A stretch of DNA of 64,000 nt from GYS-P2D sp964489125 (lineage in GTDB: Bacteria > Bacteroidota > Bacteroidia > Chitinophagales > Saprospiraceae): positions 9,084-73,083 of the forward strand of contig CAZAXY010000003.1 in the NCBI GenBank assembly GCA_964489125.1, read 5' to 3'. Position 1 is the first letter of the stretch, and the number at the start of each line of letters is the position of its first letter. A program made the translations under genes and the position numbers. This document shows, piece by piece, positions 26,333 through 35,380 of this stretch. The notes below the pieces were generated by a model that was given only the letters and a program-made list of their open reading frames with translations, did not search any database and was not told the DNA's origin.

Positions 26333-27375
26333 TTGGATTAGGAGCCATATCAGCGCTATTGGCCTTAATCGGATTGTTAGTTCCAATAGTCATACACCTG
26401 CTCAGCAATAGAGAGAGCAAGGAATTGCTGTTCGGCAGTACGAGATTCTTGCAAGAGCAGGAATCGGTCAATCCTAAGTCAGTGGTATTGACTGACTTCG
26501 GTCAATTGGTGCTGCGGTGTGGCTTAATAGCGACAGCAGTCTTGCTCGCAGCGCTACCCTATTTTAATAACAATCAGTCTAACAAACAGATTTGGATAGA
26601 ACAAGTGATCTTGGACAATCCGCAGTATGAATCCTATGTATCCCAGTATAGTAATAGTGAACCAATACCATTTGCTATTGGCTCTGCAGACTCCACGATT
26701 TCTCGCTATCCGTCATTGTGGACTGTCATAGCCGCCGCCAATGCTCAAAAGGACTCTGTAGACATCTTTACATTCAATCGAATGAGAGATTACCTAGGTT
26801 CAACACTACCTATTAGTGACAGGGTTAAGATTAATGCAGTACCCTATCTCGACGATCGCTCAGATGGTTCGTATAATGACCTAGTAGATGCTCAGATCGT
26901 CATACGGATGTACATAGATCAATCATCCGATAACACAGATCAACTGGCTGAATTAATAAATGTCATAGCAGACGAGTTAGGATTAGAAATCGTTGTGGAT
27001 CAAGAAGATTATGACTGGTTTATTACTTCTGCTGCCAAGCCTATCCCCTCTGACAAGTATGGTCTAATCTGGGATCAAAGCAATGGCCCACTGACAATCC
27101 TCAATAGCACCAGCAACACATTGGTACTAACAGGTGAGATCAGTCGGACAGAGATTTTGGAATCAGATATACCAGTAATTATAGGCTCAAGACTTATAGA
27201 GCCATTTATGAATTTGGATCAATCCGACTCTCGGCAAATGACCGAGCGCTATCGCACCCTATCTGCAGAGGTGGATAACAGTTCTAATCTGCCTATCTCG
27301 GCATGGTGGTGGTTATTGATACTTCCCTTATTCCTGTGGGAGCGATACGTCGCCCATAAAAAGCTGAGTGTATGA
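26329..27375 (+). CDS. BatA-type (aerotolerance regulator N-terminal) membrane protein
   Basis: 348 residues. The first 40 residues (ISALLALIGLLVPIVIHLLSNRESKELLFGS) are the BatA_N domain, followed by a second membrane segment near 65-80 and a large extracytoplasmic part. A final membrane segment (about 322-340, WWWLLILPLFLWERYVAH) anchors the C-terminus. It is one of the overlapping ATGA genes. BatA proteins are linked with MoxR in Bacteroides aerotolerance clusters; no VWA motif is evident here. Confidence 0.8.
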   Translation: MIGLGAISALLALIGLLVPIVIHLLSNRESKELLFGSTRFLQEQESVNPKSVVLTDFGQLVLRCGLIATAVLLAALPYFNNNQSNKQIWIEQVILDNPQYESYVSQYSNSEPIPFAIGSADSTISRYPSLWTVIAAANAQKDSVDIFTFNRMRDYLGSTLPISDRVKINAVPYLDDRSDGSYNDLVDAQIVIRMYIDQSSDNTDQLAELINVIADELGLEIVVDQEDYDWFITSAAKPIPSDKYGLIWDQSNGPLTILNSTSNTLVLTGEISRTEILESDIPVIIGSRLIEPFMNLDQSDSRQMTERYRTLSAEVDNSSNLPISAWWWLLILPLFLWERYVAHKKLSV

Positions 27376-29594
27376 GAGCAGATTCTATTCAAGGGTTATT
27401 AGCAAGTTGGCGGCGCAGCAGAGCGCTGAATTATAGCCTTGCGGCAATCTCCATACTACTCGCAGCAGTGATGGTCGGATACTTCTCGGATACCTCGCTA
27501 TGGGGCGTGGCGGCTATCGCCTTGATTACTTCTATCGCTTTGTATTTTCATTGGAATAGAACCAAGCCAGAAATGTACAAATTGATAGCAATCGTTAATC
27601 AGCAACATCCTGATTTGGAGTATAGCAGTAGCCTACTAATTGATGAAGACATAAGTGCACTACAAGAAATTCAGAGAGACAAAGTATCATCCTTATTTAA
27701 GCAGAAGGCATTTGCATTGCCCTTACCGATAAGGTTTTGCCTAATTGCAAGTATTAGTTCTGTTGCAACAATGGGAGTGCTCAACTTTTTCTCGCATTCA
27801 TATCCTCAGAGTCAAGCTGCAGTTGCCGTCTCTCATGAACAACATATCAACTCTAAATTAACAGAAGGCTCTGGTCGTGATTCTGCATTCTTCACTGGCG
27901 TGGATATATACAGCGATTATCCAGCCTATACTAACAAACCAGATCAGCGCTCAAAGAGTCTCGATCTAAGCATACCAGAGGGCACAACACTAAACTGGCG
28001 CTATGAGATCATAGGCCAGCCTATACGGACATTTATGATATTCAGTGACGGCGACACAATAGCTCTGGATGAGAAGAATCGCTACAGTAAGCCCTTTAAA
28101 AAATCCGACAACTATCGATATGGTCTCATAGATCGACATCGCCAGCATATCTCGGACTATCATAGTATTGAGCTGATTAAAGATCAAGCTCCGACCATTG
28201 AGATTGCTGGAATCGACGAATATCTCAGATTGGACTGGGCTCCAGATCATCGCATTTCCTTTAATATGGAAATTATAGATGACTATGGACTGGCGGATGG
28301 GCGGATCATCGCTACTGTCGCTAAAGGCCAGGGCGAATCGGTGAAATTCAGGGAGAAAGCGTTTGACCTCAAGGGTTTCAAATCAGGAAGCACGAGCTAC
28401 AATGGAAGCCATGTGTTTTCAACCAAATCATTTGACATGGAACCAGGAGATGAGCTCTATTTCTATGTTGCCGCCAAGGACAATTGCCCTTATCGCAATC
28501 AGATGGTTAAAAGTGCAACATTTTTTGTGTCAATAGCAGACACCAGTTCCTATGAATGGGTAGATAATGCGTCCTTACAAGTTGATCTGATGCCAGAGTT
28601 CTTCAGAAGTCAACGTCAGATCATCATCGATACAGAACACCTCCTGAGTATCCGAGATCAGATCAGCATTGACTCATTTAATCATATGAGCAACGAACTC
28701 GGATTTGATCAAAAACAATTGAGGTTAAAATATGGGCAATTCATGGGCGAAGAAAGTGAAAGTGGCATCGCTATTGAAAATGAAATAGAATTAGAAGAAG
28801 AACACGATCATGACCACGATCACGACCATGATCATGATCATGATGAGAGTGGAATACTCTCCGAAGCACGAGACCTTTTGAGTAGCTTCATGCATGATCA
28901 CGATCATGAAGAAGAAGAAGGATTATTCCAAGCTACTAAAGGCACTGATAAAAAAGAAGAAGCTACCAATCCATCCTGGGTAAAGGCGCTGTCGCATAAT
29001 CATGATAATGTTGAGGAAGCCACCTTTCATGAAATATCTGTTAAGTCAAAGCTCCGGGCTGCTATGGCAGAAATGTGGGATTCAGAATTGCACCTCCGAC
29101 TCTATGATCCTGCCAACTCACTACCGTATCAACATCGTAGTCTTAAGCTGCTGCAAGAAATTAAAAATCACGCCAGGATATATGTCCATCGTGTAGGTTT
29201 TGACCCGCCAGTAATTAAAGAACAAGAAAAGCGCCTCAGCGGTGATCTCGATGAAATAGAAAACTCCAGCTTCGCAGATAATAGAGAACAGGAAGATGTA
29301 TATCTCCAGATTAAAAAAATTGCAGAGACGTTGTCTCTGTCAGCTCCAGGCTTCGATAATCAATTGGTTGAATTGCAACAACTCTTGGCACCACTGGCCA
29401 TCGAACGGCCTGAACTGCTGCCAGTGCTAAGCCAGCTTCAAGCTAAAAGTAGCTATGATGGCATGGAGGTCCAAGATCTAAAAGCTACGCTGCTAAAAGT
29501 CATCCCAACATCACCTAAGACACAGACCATCGCAGCACCTGTTAACAGCCATAGATTTACTCAAAAGGTGGCTAAATCGACATCGACTAAATGA
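27372..29594 (+). CDS. DUF4175-like membrane protein with His-Asp tract
   Basis: 740 residues. Two membrane segments lie near 20-60 and another near 112-132, followed by an extracytoplasmic region rich in beta segments (YSDYPAYTNKPDQRS onward). The unusual feature is a (His-Asp)7 run at residues 478-491, preceded by a Glu-rich stretch, with a second MHDHDH-EEEE patch near 505-520. Such tracts bind zinc, nickel or copper. The coiled-coil C-terminal half runs on to about 700. It overlaps both neighbours by ATGA. The family assignment to DUF4175 rests on position and topology, not on a firm motif. Confidence 0.65.
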   Translation: MRADSIQGLLASWRRSRALNYSLAAISILLAAVMVGYFSDTSLWGVAAIALITSIALYFHWNRTKPEMYKLIAIVNQQHPDLEYSSSLLIDEDISALQEIQRDKVSSLFKQKAFALPLPIRFCLIASISSVATMGVLNFFSHSYPQSQAAVAVSHEQHINSKLTEGSGRDSAFFTGVDIYSDYPAYTNKPDQRSKSLDLSIPEGTTLNWRYEIIGQPIRTFMIFSDGDTIALDEKNRYSKPFKKSDNYRYGLIDRHRQHISDYHSIELIKDQAPTIEIAGIDEYLRLDWAPDHRISFNMEIIDDYGLADGRIIATVAKGQGESVKFREKAFDLKGFKSGSTSYNGSHVFSTKSFDMEPGDELYFYVAAKDNCPYRNQMVKSATFFVSIADTSSYEWVDNASLQVDLMPEFFRSQRQIIIDTEHLLSIRDQISIDSFNHMSNELGFDQKQLRLKYGQFMGEESESGIAIENEIELEEEHDHDHDHDHDHDHDESGILSEARDLLSSFMHDHDHEEEEGLFQATKGTDKKEEATNPSWVKALSHNHDNVEEATFHEISVKSKLRAAMAEMWDSELHLRLYDPANSLPYQHRSLKLLQEIKNHARIYVHRVGFDPPVIKEQEKRLSGDLDEIENSSFADNREQEDVYLQIKKIAETLSLSAPGFDNQLVELQQLLAPLAIERPELLPVLSQLQAKSSYDGMEVQDLKATLLKVIPTSPKTQTIAAPVNSHRFTQKVAKSTSTK

Positions 29595-31225
29595 GTCACA
29601 TTTCTTCTCATACAGAGCTTGTTGTTTTCATTTTTCTAGGGATTGGATGTCTACTGACCTTTGCTTTTTTACAATATAAATCTCGGCAATCTATCAGCAG
29701 GACGTTGCGGAGATTGTTCTTTCTGTTAGTCACGTTAGTAGGTCTTGGGCTATTAGTTCTTAGGCCAGAACGAACTCTGACAATGGATAAACGAAGTGGT
29801 CAAGTTGGGATAGATATCACTACGGATGACTCGTATGCTTCTATACATGAACTATTGGCAGATCGACCGGAATTATATGACACGCTCCATGTAGATCCTG
29901 TGCATACCACAATGGCTGACCTTGAAATAAGCGCTGAGCTGTTCAGTGTTATTCCATTAGTTGATAGCAACTCATGGGGAATAATAGATCTATCCATGCC
30001 CAATAGAATTGTCGAAAATGAATCATGGCAATTATCTGGTGCGGTCACTCCTAAGACGGATCGAATCAGTATCAAGAATCAATTAAGTGATAAGGAAGAG
30101 CGTACAATAGTAGAAGATGGTCGATTTACGATTTCGACAAGCACTTCCTTTGCTGGGCATCAGCTCTATGACCTGACTGCTTATAGCGATCTCGGCGATA
30201 GTATATCATATTCCATTGCTATTGAGGTGGTGACAGATGAACCTTGGCAACTCATGGCATTGACGAGCTACCCCAGTGCTGAGATTAACACCCTCAAAAA
30301 CTATTGGGTGAATGATGGCAATGGCTTCTTTTGGCGTACATCCGTCTCTACTGGGCGCTATCGAGTCAACTCTATCAACACTACCCTTGACAACCTCGAT
30401 GATATCAAGAGTAAAACACTGAGATCATTTGACTTTCTATTAACAGATATCCCCACTTGGAATCAGCTCAGCCCTCAAGAACGTAAGACTATAAATGGTC
30501 AAATTTATTCTCAAGGACTAGGACTGATCATCATTCCTACGGAGGTTGAGCAAACTGCCGTAGACATCAATCACCCACAGATCATCGACTATAGTGATAA
30601 TCAAGAGTTAAGCAGTGCCTCTCAATACAACTTTGGTTCAGGATGGAACAGCATCAGGTCTGGAACTGAGTCATATGGGCGCTATCAAGATTACGGTTTG
30701 GGTCGGCGACTGATCCTCAGTCATGACAAGACCTATCAACTTGTCCTTGCTGATGAGGACGTTGAGTATGACCATATCTGGAGTAGCATACTTAGCGCAG
30801 CCTACAATAGCTATCAGTCTATCTCCAAAATACTCGCCAAGCAATGGGTATGGTCAGGTGAACGAACTGATCTCTATCTCATCACCGATCAACCGATAAA
30901 CGGAGAAGTTCTATTGAATGACTCTATCAATATTACACCTGTCGACAATCCACTAATCAATCAGACTTATCTCTTGACTCTGTGGCCAGAGCCAGGGTAT
31001 AATACGATATCATATAACGATGAGCAATTGCGATTTTACTCTCACGATTCTGATGATTGGCCTTTAGTCAGATCACAACATCTGACTAGGGCGATGGAAC
31101 TAACCGAAGCTCCTATAGTGACACGTAAATATGAATCCAAGGAACCTTACTCCCCATTGATTGGCTTGATCCTGCTGATATCTGGTCTTGGCATGCTATG
31201 GTTAGATGAGCGACTCTATCAATAG
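29591..31225 (+). CDS. Membrane protein of the MoxR/DUF58 cluster
   Basis: 544 residues with two N-terminal membrane segments (about 8-28 and 41-59), a long extracytoplasmic middle, and one C-terminal membrane segment (about 520-538, PLIGLILLISGLGMLWL). The middle region has a GATase-like alternation (LLTDIPTWNQLSPQERKTINGQIYSQGLGLIIIP) but no catalytic Cys. It is the fourth overlapping gene. Similar proteins end BatA/DUF4159 clusters in other bacteria. No function known. Confidence 0.7.
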   Translation: MSHISSHTELVVFIFLGIGCLLTFAFLQYKSRQSISRTLRRLFFLLVTLVGLGLLVLRPERTLTMDKRSGQVGIDITTDDSYASIHELLADRPELYDTLHVDPVHTTMADLEISAELFSVIPLVDSNSWGIIDLSMPNRIVENESWQLSGAVTPKTDRISIKNQLSDKEERTIVEDGRFTISTSTSFAGHQLYDLTAYSDLGDSISYSIAIEVVTDEPWQLMALTSYPSAEINTLKNYWVNDGNGFFWRTSVSTGRYRVNSINTTLDNLDDIKSKTLRSFDFLLTDIPTWNQLSPQERKTINGQIYSQGLGLIIIPTEVEQTAVDINHPQIIDYSDNQELSSASQYNFGSGWNSIRSGTESYGRYQDYGLGRRLILSHDKTYQLVLADEDVEYDHIWSSILSAAYNSYQSISKILAKQWVWSGERTDLYLITDQPINGEVLLNDSINITPVDNPLINQTYLLTLWPEPGYNTISYNDEQLRFYSHDSDDWPLVRSQHLTRAMELTEAPIVTRKYESKEPYSPLIGLILLISGLGMLWLDERLYQ

Positions 31226-31311
31226 ATGAGTCTCGATAGATAATGTGTTGTCAATTAATTCCATATGTAATGAGCTCTTGAGCAGCTATATTTAATGAGA
31301 ATAGTATCCGT

Positions 31312-32241
31312 ATGCAAGCACTACAGAATTCACTCACGTCGCTATTAGGTGTCGACTACCCTATTGTTCAGGCGCCGATGGGCTGGATCGCCAGATCGCA
31401 GCTGGCCTCAGCCGTTTCCAATGCAGGTGGTATGGGTATCATTGAGACTTCTTCGGGAGATCTTGATGCAATCAAGGAAGAGATTAAAAAAATGAAGACG
31501 CTCACGGACAAGCCATTTGGTGTGAATATCGCATTGGCCTTTGTACGAGATCCTAACATTGCGCAATTTGTCATAGATCAAGGAGTAAAGTTTGTCTCGA
31601 CCTCTGCGGGCAATCCCGCTAAGATTGTAGGCCCTCTCAAGGATGCTGGTTTAACGGTCTTTCATGTGGTGCCCAGCTATGATGCCGCTATGAAGGCTAT
31701 GGACTGTGGCGTTGACGGTCTCATAGTTGAGGGTATAGAAGGAGGTGGTTTCAAAAACCCCCGAGGGGTCTCCAGCATGGTACTCATACCTATGATTGCG
31801 TCGCAAGTCGATGTGCCTGTTATCGCAGCAGGCGGAATCATAGACGGTCGCAGCATGGCGGCGGCAATAGTATTGGGCGCTCAAGGTGTACAGATGGGCA
31901 CTCGCATGGTATCAAGCGCTGAGTCACCAGTTCACGACAATTGGAAAAATGCAATAATCGATGCGGATGATCAATCGACAGTGCTCCTAAATCAATTGAG
32001 TAGCCCAGCCCTGAGGGCCCTTCGCACAGAGAAAACTACTGCTCTGGAACAAGAGTTAACAATTAACCCTATGCATGAATTTGGGAGGGTTACGGATCTA
32101 TACTTCGGAGGAGACATGAATGCCAGCATCGCTTTGACAGGTCAAGTTGCAGGACGAATCGAATCTGTAATGCCTGTATCGGACATCATCAATGACACAA
32201 TGCAAGAGTATTGGGAGGTGGTGAAAAACATGAATCAATAA
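31312..32241 (+). CDS. Nitronate monooxygenase / FabK-like flavoprotein
   Basis: 309 residues, TIM-barrel FMN enzyme. YPIVQAPMGWIARSQLASAVSNAGGMG is the family start, VNIALAF and FVSTSAGNP follow, and the phosphate-binding loop VIAAGGIIDGRSMAAAIVLGAQGVQMGTRM is complete. The family includes nitronate monooxygenases and the enoyl-ACP reductase FabK; sequence alone does not separate them. It is monocistronic and starts 86 bp after the MoxR cluster. Confidence 0.87.
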   Translation: MQALQNSLTSLLGVDYPIVQAPMGWIARSQLASAVSNAGGMGIIETSSGDLDAIKEEIKKMKTLTDKPFGVNIALAFVRDPNIAQFVIDQGVKFVSTSAGNPAKIVGPLKDAGLTVFHVVPSYDAAMKAMDCGVDGLIVEGIEGGGFKNPRGVSSMVLIPMIASQVDVPVIAAGGIIDGRSMAAAIVLGAQGVQMGTRMVSSAESPVHDNWKNAIIDADDQSTVLLNQLSSPALRALRTEKTTALEQELTINPMHEFGRVTDLYFGGDMNASIALTGQVAGRIESVMPVSDIINDTMQEYWEVVKNMNQ

Positions 32242-32286
32242 CAACTGCGATCCAGAGCGAGCATACAACTACTACAGAAAAAAAGG

Positions 32287-32306
32287 CTACTATTGAATAA
32301 TAGTAG
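32287..32306. repeat. Perfect 8-bp hairpin with A-run
   Basis: CTACTATT and AATAGTAG pair around GAAT, with an A-rich run on the left that would be a T-run on the minus strand. It could end a minus-strand transcript; no plus-strand T-run. Confidence 0.5.
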
Positions 32307-32381
32307 ACTTATAAAAATTCTATTCTCAAATATTGTATGATGCTTAACTATACTTGAGTTGTATTAATATCATATGAGTTT

Positions 32382-32424
32382 AATAAGTGATGCAATTAAC
32401 TTTGAAGAGAGATAATCACTTATT
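32382..32424. repeat. 10-bp inverted repeat, function unknown
   Basis: AATAAGTGAT (32382-32391) and ATCACTTATT (32415-32424) match perfectly with a 23-base spacer in the gap between the NMO-like and carbonic anhydrase genes. No other gene is seen in this 350-base gap. Confidence 0.45.
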
Positions 32425-32548
32425 CCCCTAATAACTCTCCATCAGTTGGGATGCATAGATCTTCTTTTATTGACACAATTATCTATTTATAGCTGCCCCA
32501 ATAGAGATATAATCAGGAAGAATTGCGATTTCAGTAAGTGGCATAAAA

Positions 32549-32570
32549 AAGGGCTGCACGAGCAGCCCTT
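32549..32570 (-). terminator. Intrinsic terminator of the SulP/carbonic anhydrase unit
   Basis: AAGGGCTGC and GCAGCCCTT pair perfectly around ACGA; on the minus strand the hairpin is followed by six T. It lies 26 bases after the carbonic anhydrase stop. Confidence 0.88.
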
Positions 32571-32595
32571 AATTATAAGTTAGAGTAAGTGAAGT

Positions 32596-33234
32596 CTATA
32601 AGAAACTCACTTTCCCTGATTTCACATCATACATTGCTCCAACAATATCTATCTCGCCTGCATCATACATCGCCTTCAACACTGGGCTATCAGATTTCGT
32701 TCTTTCGATGGTCATCTTCACATTAGCCTCAGAAACTCGATTGACGAATTCGAGATTCTTAGAAGAGCGCTCCTCGCCATCAGCAGTAGTTGTATTTACC
32801 ACTGCAGGCATAATCTTATCAAGCATCTGTGTCAAGTTGCCCAGCTGGGCATGATCACAAGCACCCTTTACCGCACCACATGAGGTATGCCCCATGATTA
32901 CGATCACTTTAGATCCTGCCAACTTGCAGGCGAACTCTAAGCTACCTAAGATGTCTGGATTGACGAAGTTGCCGGCAATACGAGCATTGAATATATCGCC
33001 TATACCTTGATCAAATATGATCTCTGTAGGTATGCGCGAATCTATACAGCTTACCACACTGGCAAAAGGGTACTGTCCTGTACTTGTATCGCCTACTTGT
33101 GAATGAAAATCACGATTAGCAGGAGCTTTATCCATAAATCTCTTATTTCCAGCTTTTAGCAGATCAACCGCTGTGGCTGGAGATATCGCCTCCTGAGAAG
33201 CTTTTGATTGAGTCATTCCGACTGTAAGTTCCAT
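32596..33234 (-). CDS. Beta-class carbonic anhydrase
   Basis: 212 residues. The zinc site is visible as CIDSR (Cys and the Asp-Arg dyad) and the HTSCGA motif (His and Cys). FDQGIGDIFNARIAGN is the conserved core. It interconverts carbon dioxide and bicarbonate. No signal peptide. The gene starts 39 bp after the SulP transporter on the same strand, a common pairing that couples bicarbonate transport with hydration. Confidence 0.93.
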   Translation of the reverse strand: MELTVGMTQSKASQEAISPATAVDLLKAGNKRFMDKAPANRDFHSQVGDTSTGQYPFASVVSCIDSRIPTEIIFDQGIGDIFNARIAGNFVNPDILGSLEFACKLAGSKVIVIMGHTSCGAVKGACDHAQLGNLTQMLDKIMPAVVNTTTADGEERSSKNLEFVNRVSEANVKMTIERTKSDSPVLKAMYDAGEIDIVGAMYDVKSGKVSFL

Positions 33235-33273
33235 TTTACTATCTATTTTATATGTTCTTATTTAATTTGAAAG

Positions 33274-34872
33274 TTATACCACTTCGAGATGAGACTCCAA
33301 CATCTTAGTTGGGGACACCTTCATTCCTTTGTTTGTAGGATCAATTATTTTTAGTTGGATGTCTGCTGTCTTGGCATGTATAGAAAACTCTTCAATAATC
33401 TCAAGCACGTCTGGATCGATATGAATTGATTTTGAGGCATCTATAATTACTTTAGAACCATCAGGAATTGTAGCTAATGCTCGCTGAATGTTCGCTTTAT
33501 TCAAGAAGCTCACTTCCTCCGATAAGGCCAACCTGATCTCACTGTTCGGATCGGTATGGTCCTCCAGTTCAAAATGGAATGGCACCTTATAATTGTTGTG
33601 CAACAAGTACACAATAGCTACTGCCAATCCAATACCGATACCTACTAAAAGGTCAGTAAAGACGATACCTAATATTGTAGCCATAAATGGAATAAATGAA
33701 CTCCATCCTAGCTTGAACATCTTCTTAAATTTAGAGGGTCGTGCTAACTTATACCCTACCAAGAATAGAATTGCTGCTAAACTCGCCAACGGAATCAGAT
33801 TGAGCACAGCGGGTATCAACATCGCACAGAACAAGAGTATAAATCCGTGTAAAATTGCAGACATCTTCGTCTGCCCGCCTGACTGGATATTAACAGAGCT
33901 GCGCACAATTACCTGTGTTACAGGTAAGCCTCCTATTAGCCCAGCAACTAAATTGCCAACTCCTTGAGCCTTCAATTCGAGGTTAGCTGGAGATACACGC
34001 TTCTGAGGATCAAGTTTATCTGTAGCCTCCAAGCATAGTAAAGTCTCCAAACTGGCTACCACAGCTATCGTTGCTCCAGTAATCCACACCTGAGGGTTGC
34101 CGATATGACTAAAATCTGGAAATGTAAATAATCCTACAAATTCTGAAAAACTTTCAGCGACTGGAATCGATACGATCTGTTCCATATTGAGCGCATAAGA
34201 AGTATTTCTAAATGCTATGTTCAGAATGATACCTAAAGCTACCACCACTAAAGGGCCTTGAACCAACTGGAAGACCTTAATGCGCTTCATGAATCCTTGC
34301 TCCCATAAGATGAGAATCCCTAATGAAACAACGGTGATTATAATCGCACCAGGGCTGACATAGTTGAGCATATTGCCAAGCTCCGAGAAAGTATTTTGCC
34401 CATCAGGCTGATTAAATGCTAGACTGCCTTCATAATCCTTGTCATATCCAAAGGCATGAGGTATCTGCTTCAGAAAAATGATTATTCCGATCCCAGATAA
34501 CATACCATTGATGACAGAGGATGGAAAATAGTATCCGATCACTCCAGCTTGCAAGAAGCCAAGAATAAGCTGAAATACACCTCCGATTACTACGGCTAAC
34601 AAGAATATTTCGAAAGCTCCTAACTGATCAATAGCAGTCAATACAATTACTGCTAGCCCGGCCGCAGGGCCACTAACACCTAAAGGCGAGCCACTGAGAC
34701 TACCAACTATGATACCACCAACTATACCAGCTATAATGCCTGAAAACAATGGTGCCCCTGATGCCAGAGCAATACCTAAACAAAGTGGCACCGCCACTAA
34801 AAAAACTATAATACTGGCAGGAAAGTCTTTCTTTAAACTACCGAATGGATTAGATGATTCATTATTATCCAT
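33274..34872 (-). CDS. SulP-family anion transporter with STAS domain
   Basis: 532 residues with about twelve membrane segments. The SulP signature is near SASLETLLCLEATDKL; the N-terminal FPASIIVFLVAVPLCLGIALASGAPLFSGIIAGIVGG is typical. The last 100 residues form a STAS domain (VIIDASKSIHIDPDVLEIIEEF). Near a carbonic anhydrase such proteins are usually taken as bicarbonate transporters, though sulfate is possible for the family. Confidence 0.92.
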   Translation of the reverse strand: MDNNESSNPFGSLKKDFPASIIVFLVAVPLCLGIALASGAPLFSGIIAGIVGGIIVGSLSGSPLGVSGPAAGLAVIVLTAIDQLGAFEIFLLAVVIGGVFQLILGFLQAGVIGYYFPSSVINGMLSGIGIIIFLKQIPHAFGYDKDYEGSLAFNQPDGQNTFSELGNMLNYVSPGAIIITVVSLGILILWEQGFMKRIKVFQLVQGPLVVVALGIILNIAFRNTSYALNMEQIVSIPVAESFSEFVGLFTFPDFSHIGNPQVWITGATIAVVASLETLLCLEATDKLDPQKRVSPANLELKAQGVGNLVAGLIGGLPVTQVIVRSSVNIQSGGQTKMSAILHGFILLFCAMLIPAVLNLIPLASLAAILFLVGYKLARPSKFKKMFKLGWSSFIPFMATILGIVFTDLLVGIGIGLAVAIVYLLHNNYKVPFHFELEDHTDPNSEIRLALSEEVSFLNKANIQRALATIPDGSKVIIDASKSIHIDPDVLEIIEEFSIHAKTADIQLKIIDPTNKGMKVSPTKMLESHLEVV

Positions 34873-34940
34873 CTAGAATATATTTTGAATATGTAAATAA
34901 TAAGACTGGTTGACTGAACTAAGTAGTACTGTATAAGAAA

Positions 34941-35231
34941 TCAGTACTCGGGAGGAGGGTCATTTAACTCGAAAAAATCATTTTCCGATAATCTAAAAGA
35001 ATCAATATTAGAAAGTTTGTCAAAATCTAGGCTTGCTAAGTCGGCTATACTTGGCGCAGGATAAGTATAGCGTCTTTTATTCTCTTCTTTTTCACTGTCT
35101 TTTTCCTGTTCAGATTCTTTCTCAACTTCATTGAGCTCAATACTGATATCAGCAGCCAAATCTATGTACAGTGGCAAGGTCATCTCAAAGAGAAAGAAAG
35201 TAACCAATATGTAGAGCCAATATCTCTTCAT
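34941..35231 (-). CDS. Small single-pass membrane protein
   Basis: 96 residues. An N-terminal membrane segment (WLYILVTFFLFEMTLPLYI, about 4-22) precedes an acidic stretch (KESEQEKDSEKEE), and a hydrophilic tail ending in DPPPEY. No domain is recognised. It sits between the SulP and MutS-like genes on the same strand and might be their companion, but nothing supports a function. The gaps on both sides (about 70 and 150 bp) are compatible with separate transcription. Confidence 0.5.
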   Translation of the reverse strand: MKRYWLYILVTFFLFEMTLPLYIDLAADISIELNEVEKESEQEKDSEKEENKRRYTYPAPSIADLASLDFDKLSNIDSFRLSENDFFELNDPPPEY

Positions 35232-35380
35232 CTATTTGCTAACTCGCTTAGGAATCAGGTTAAAGATCAAAGAACAGCGACAGTTAGACAATAGTTCACT
35301 CGCCTACGTTATTAACCCCCCAACAAGAAAAAATGTCTAAGGTATGACAATAGCTCATAATTGGACGTAGAACATACCCT

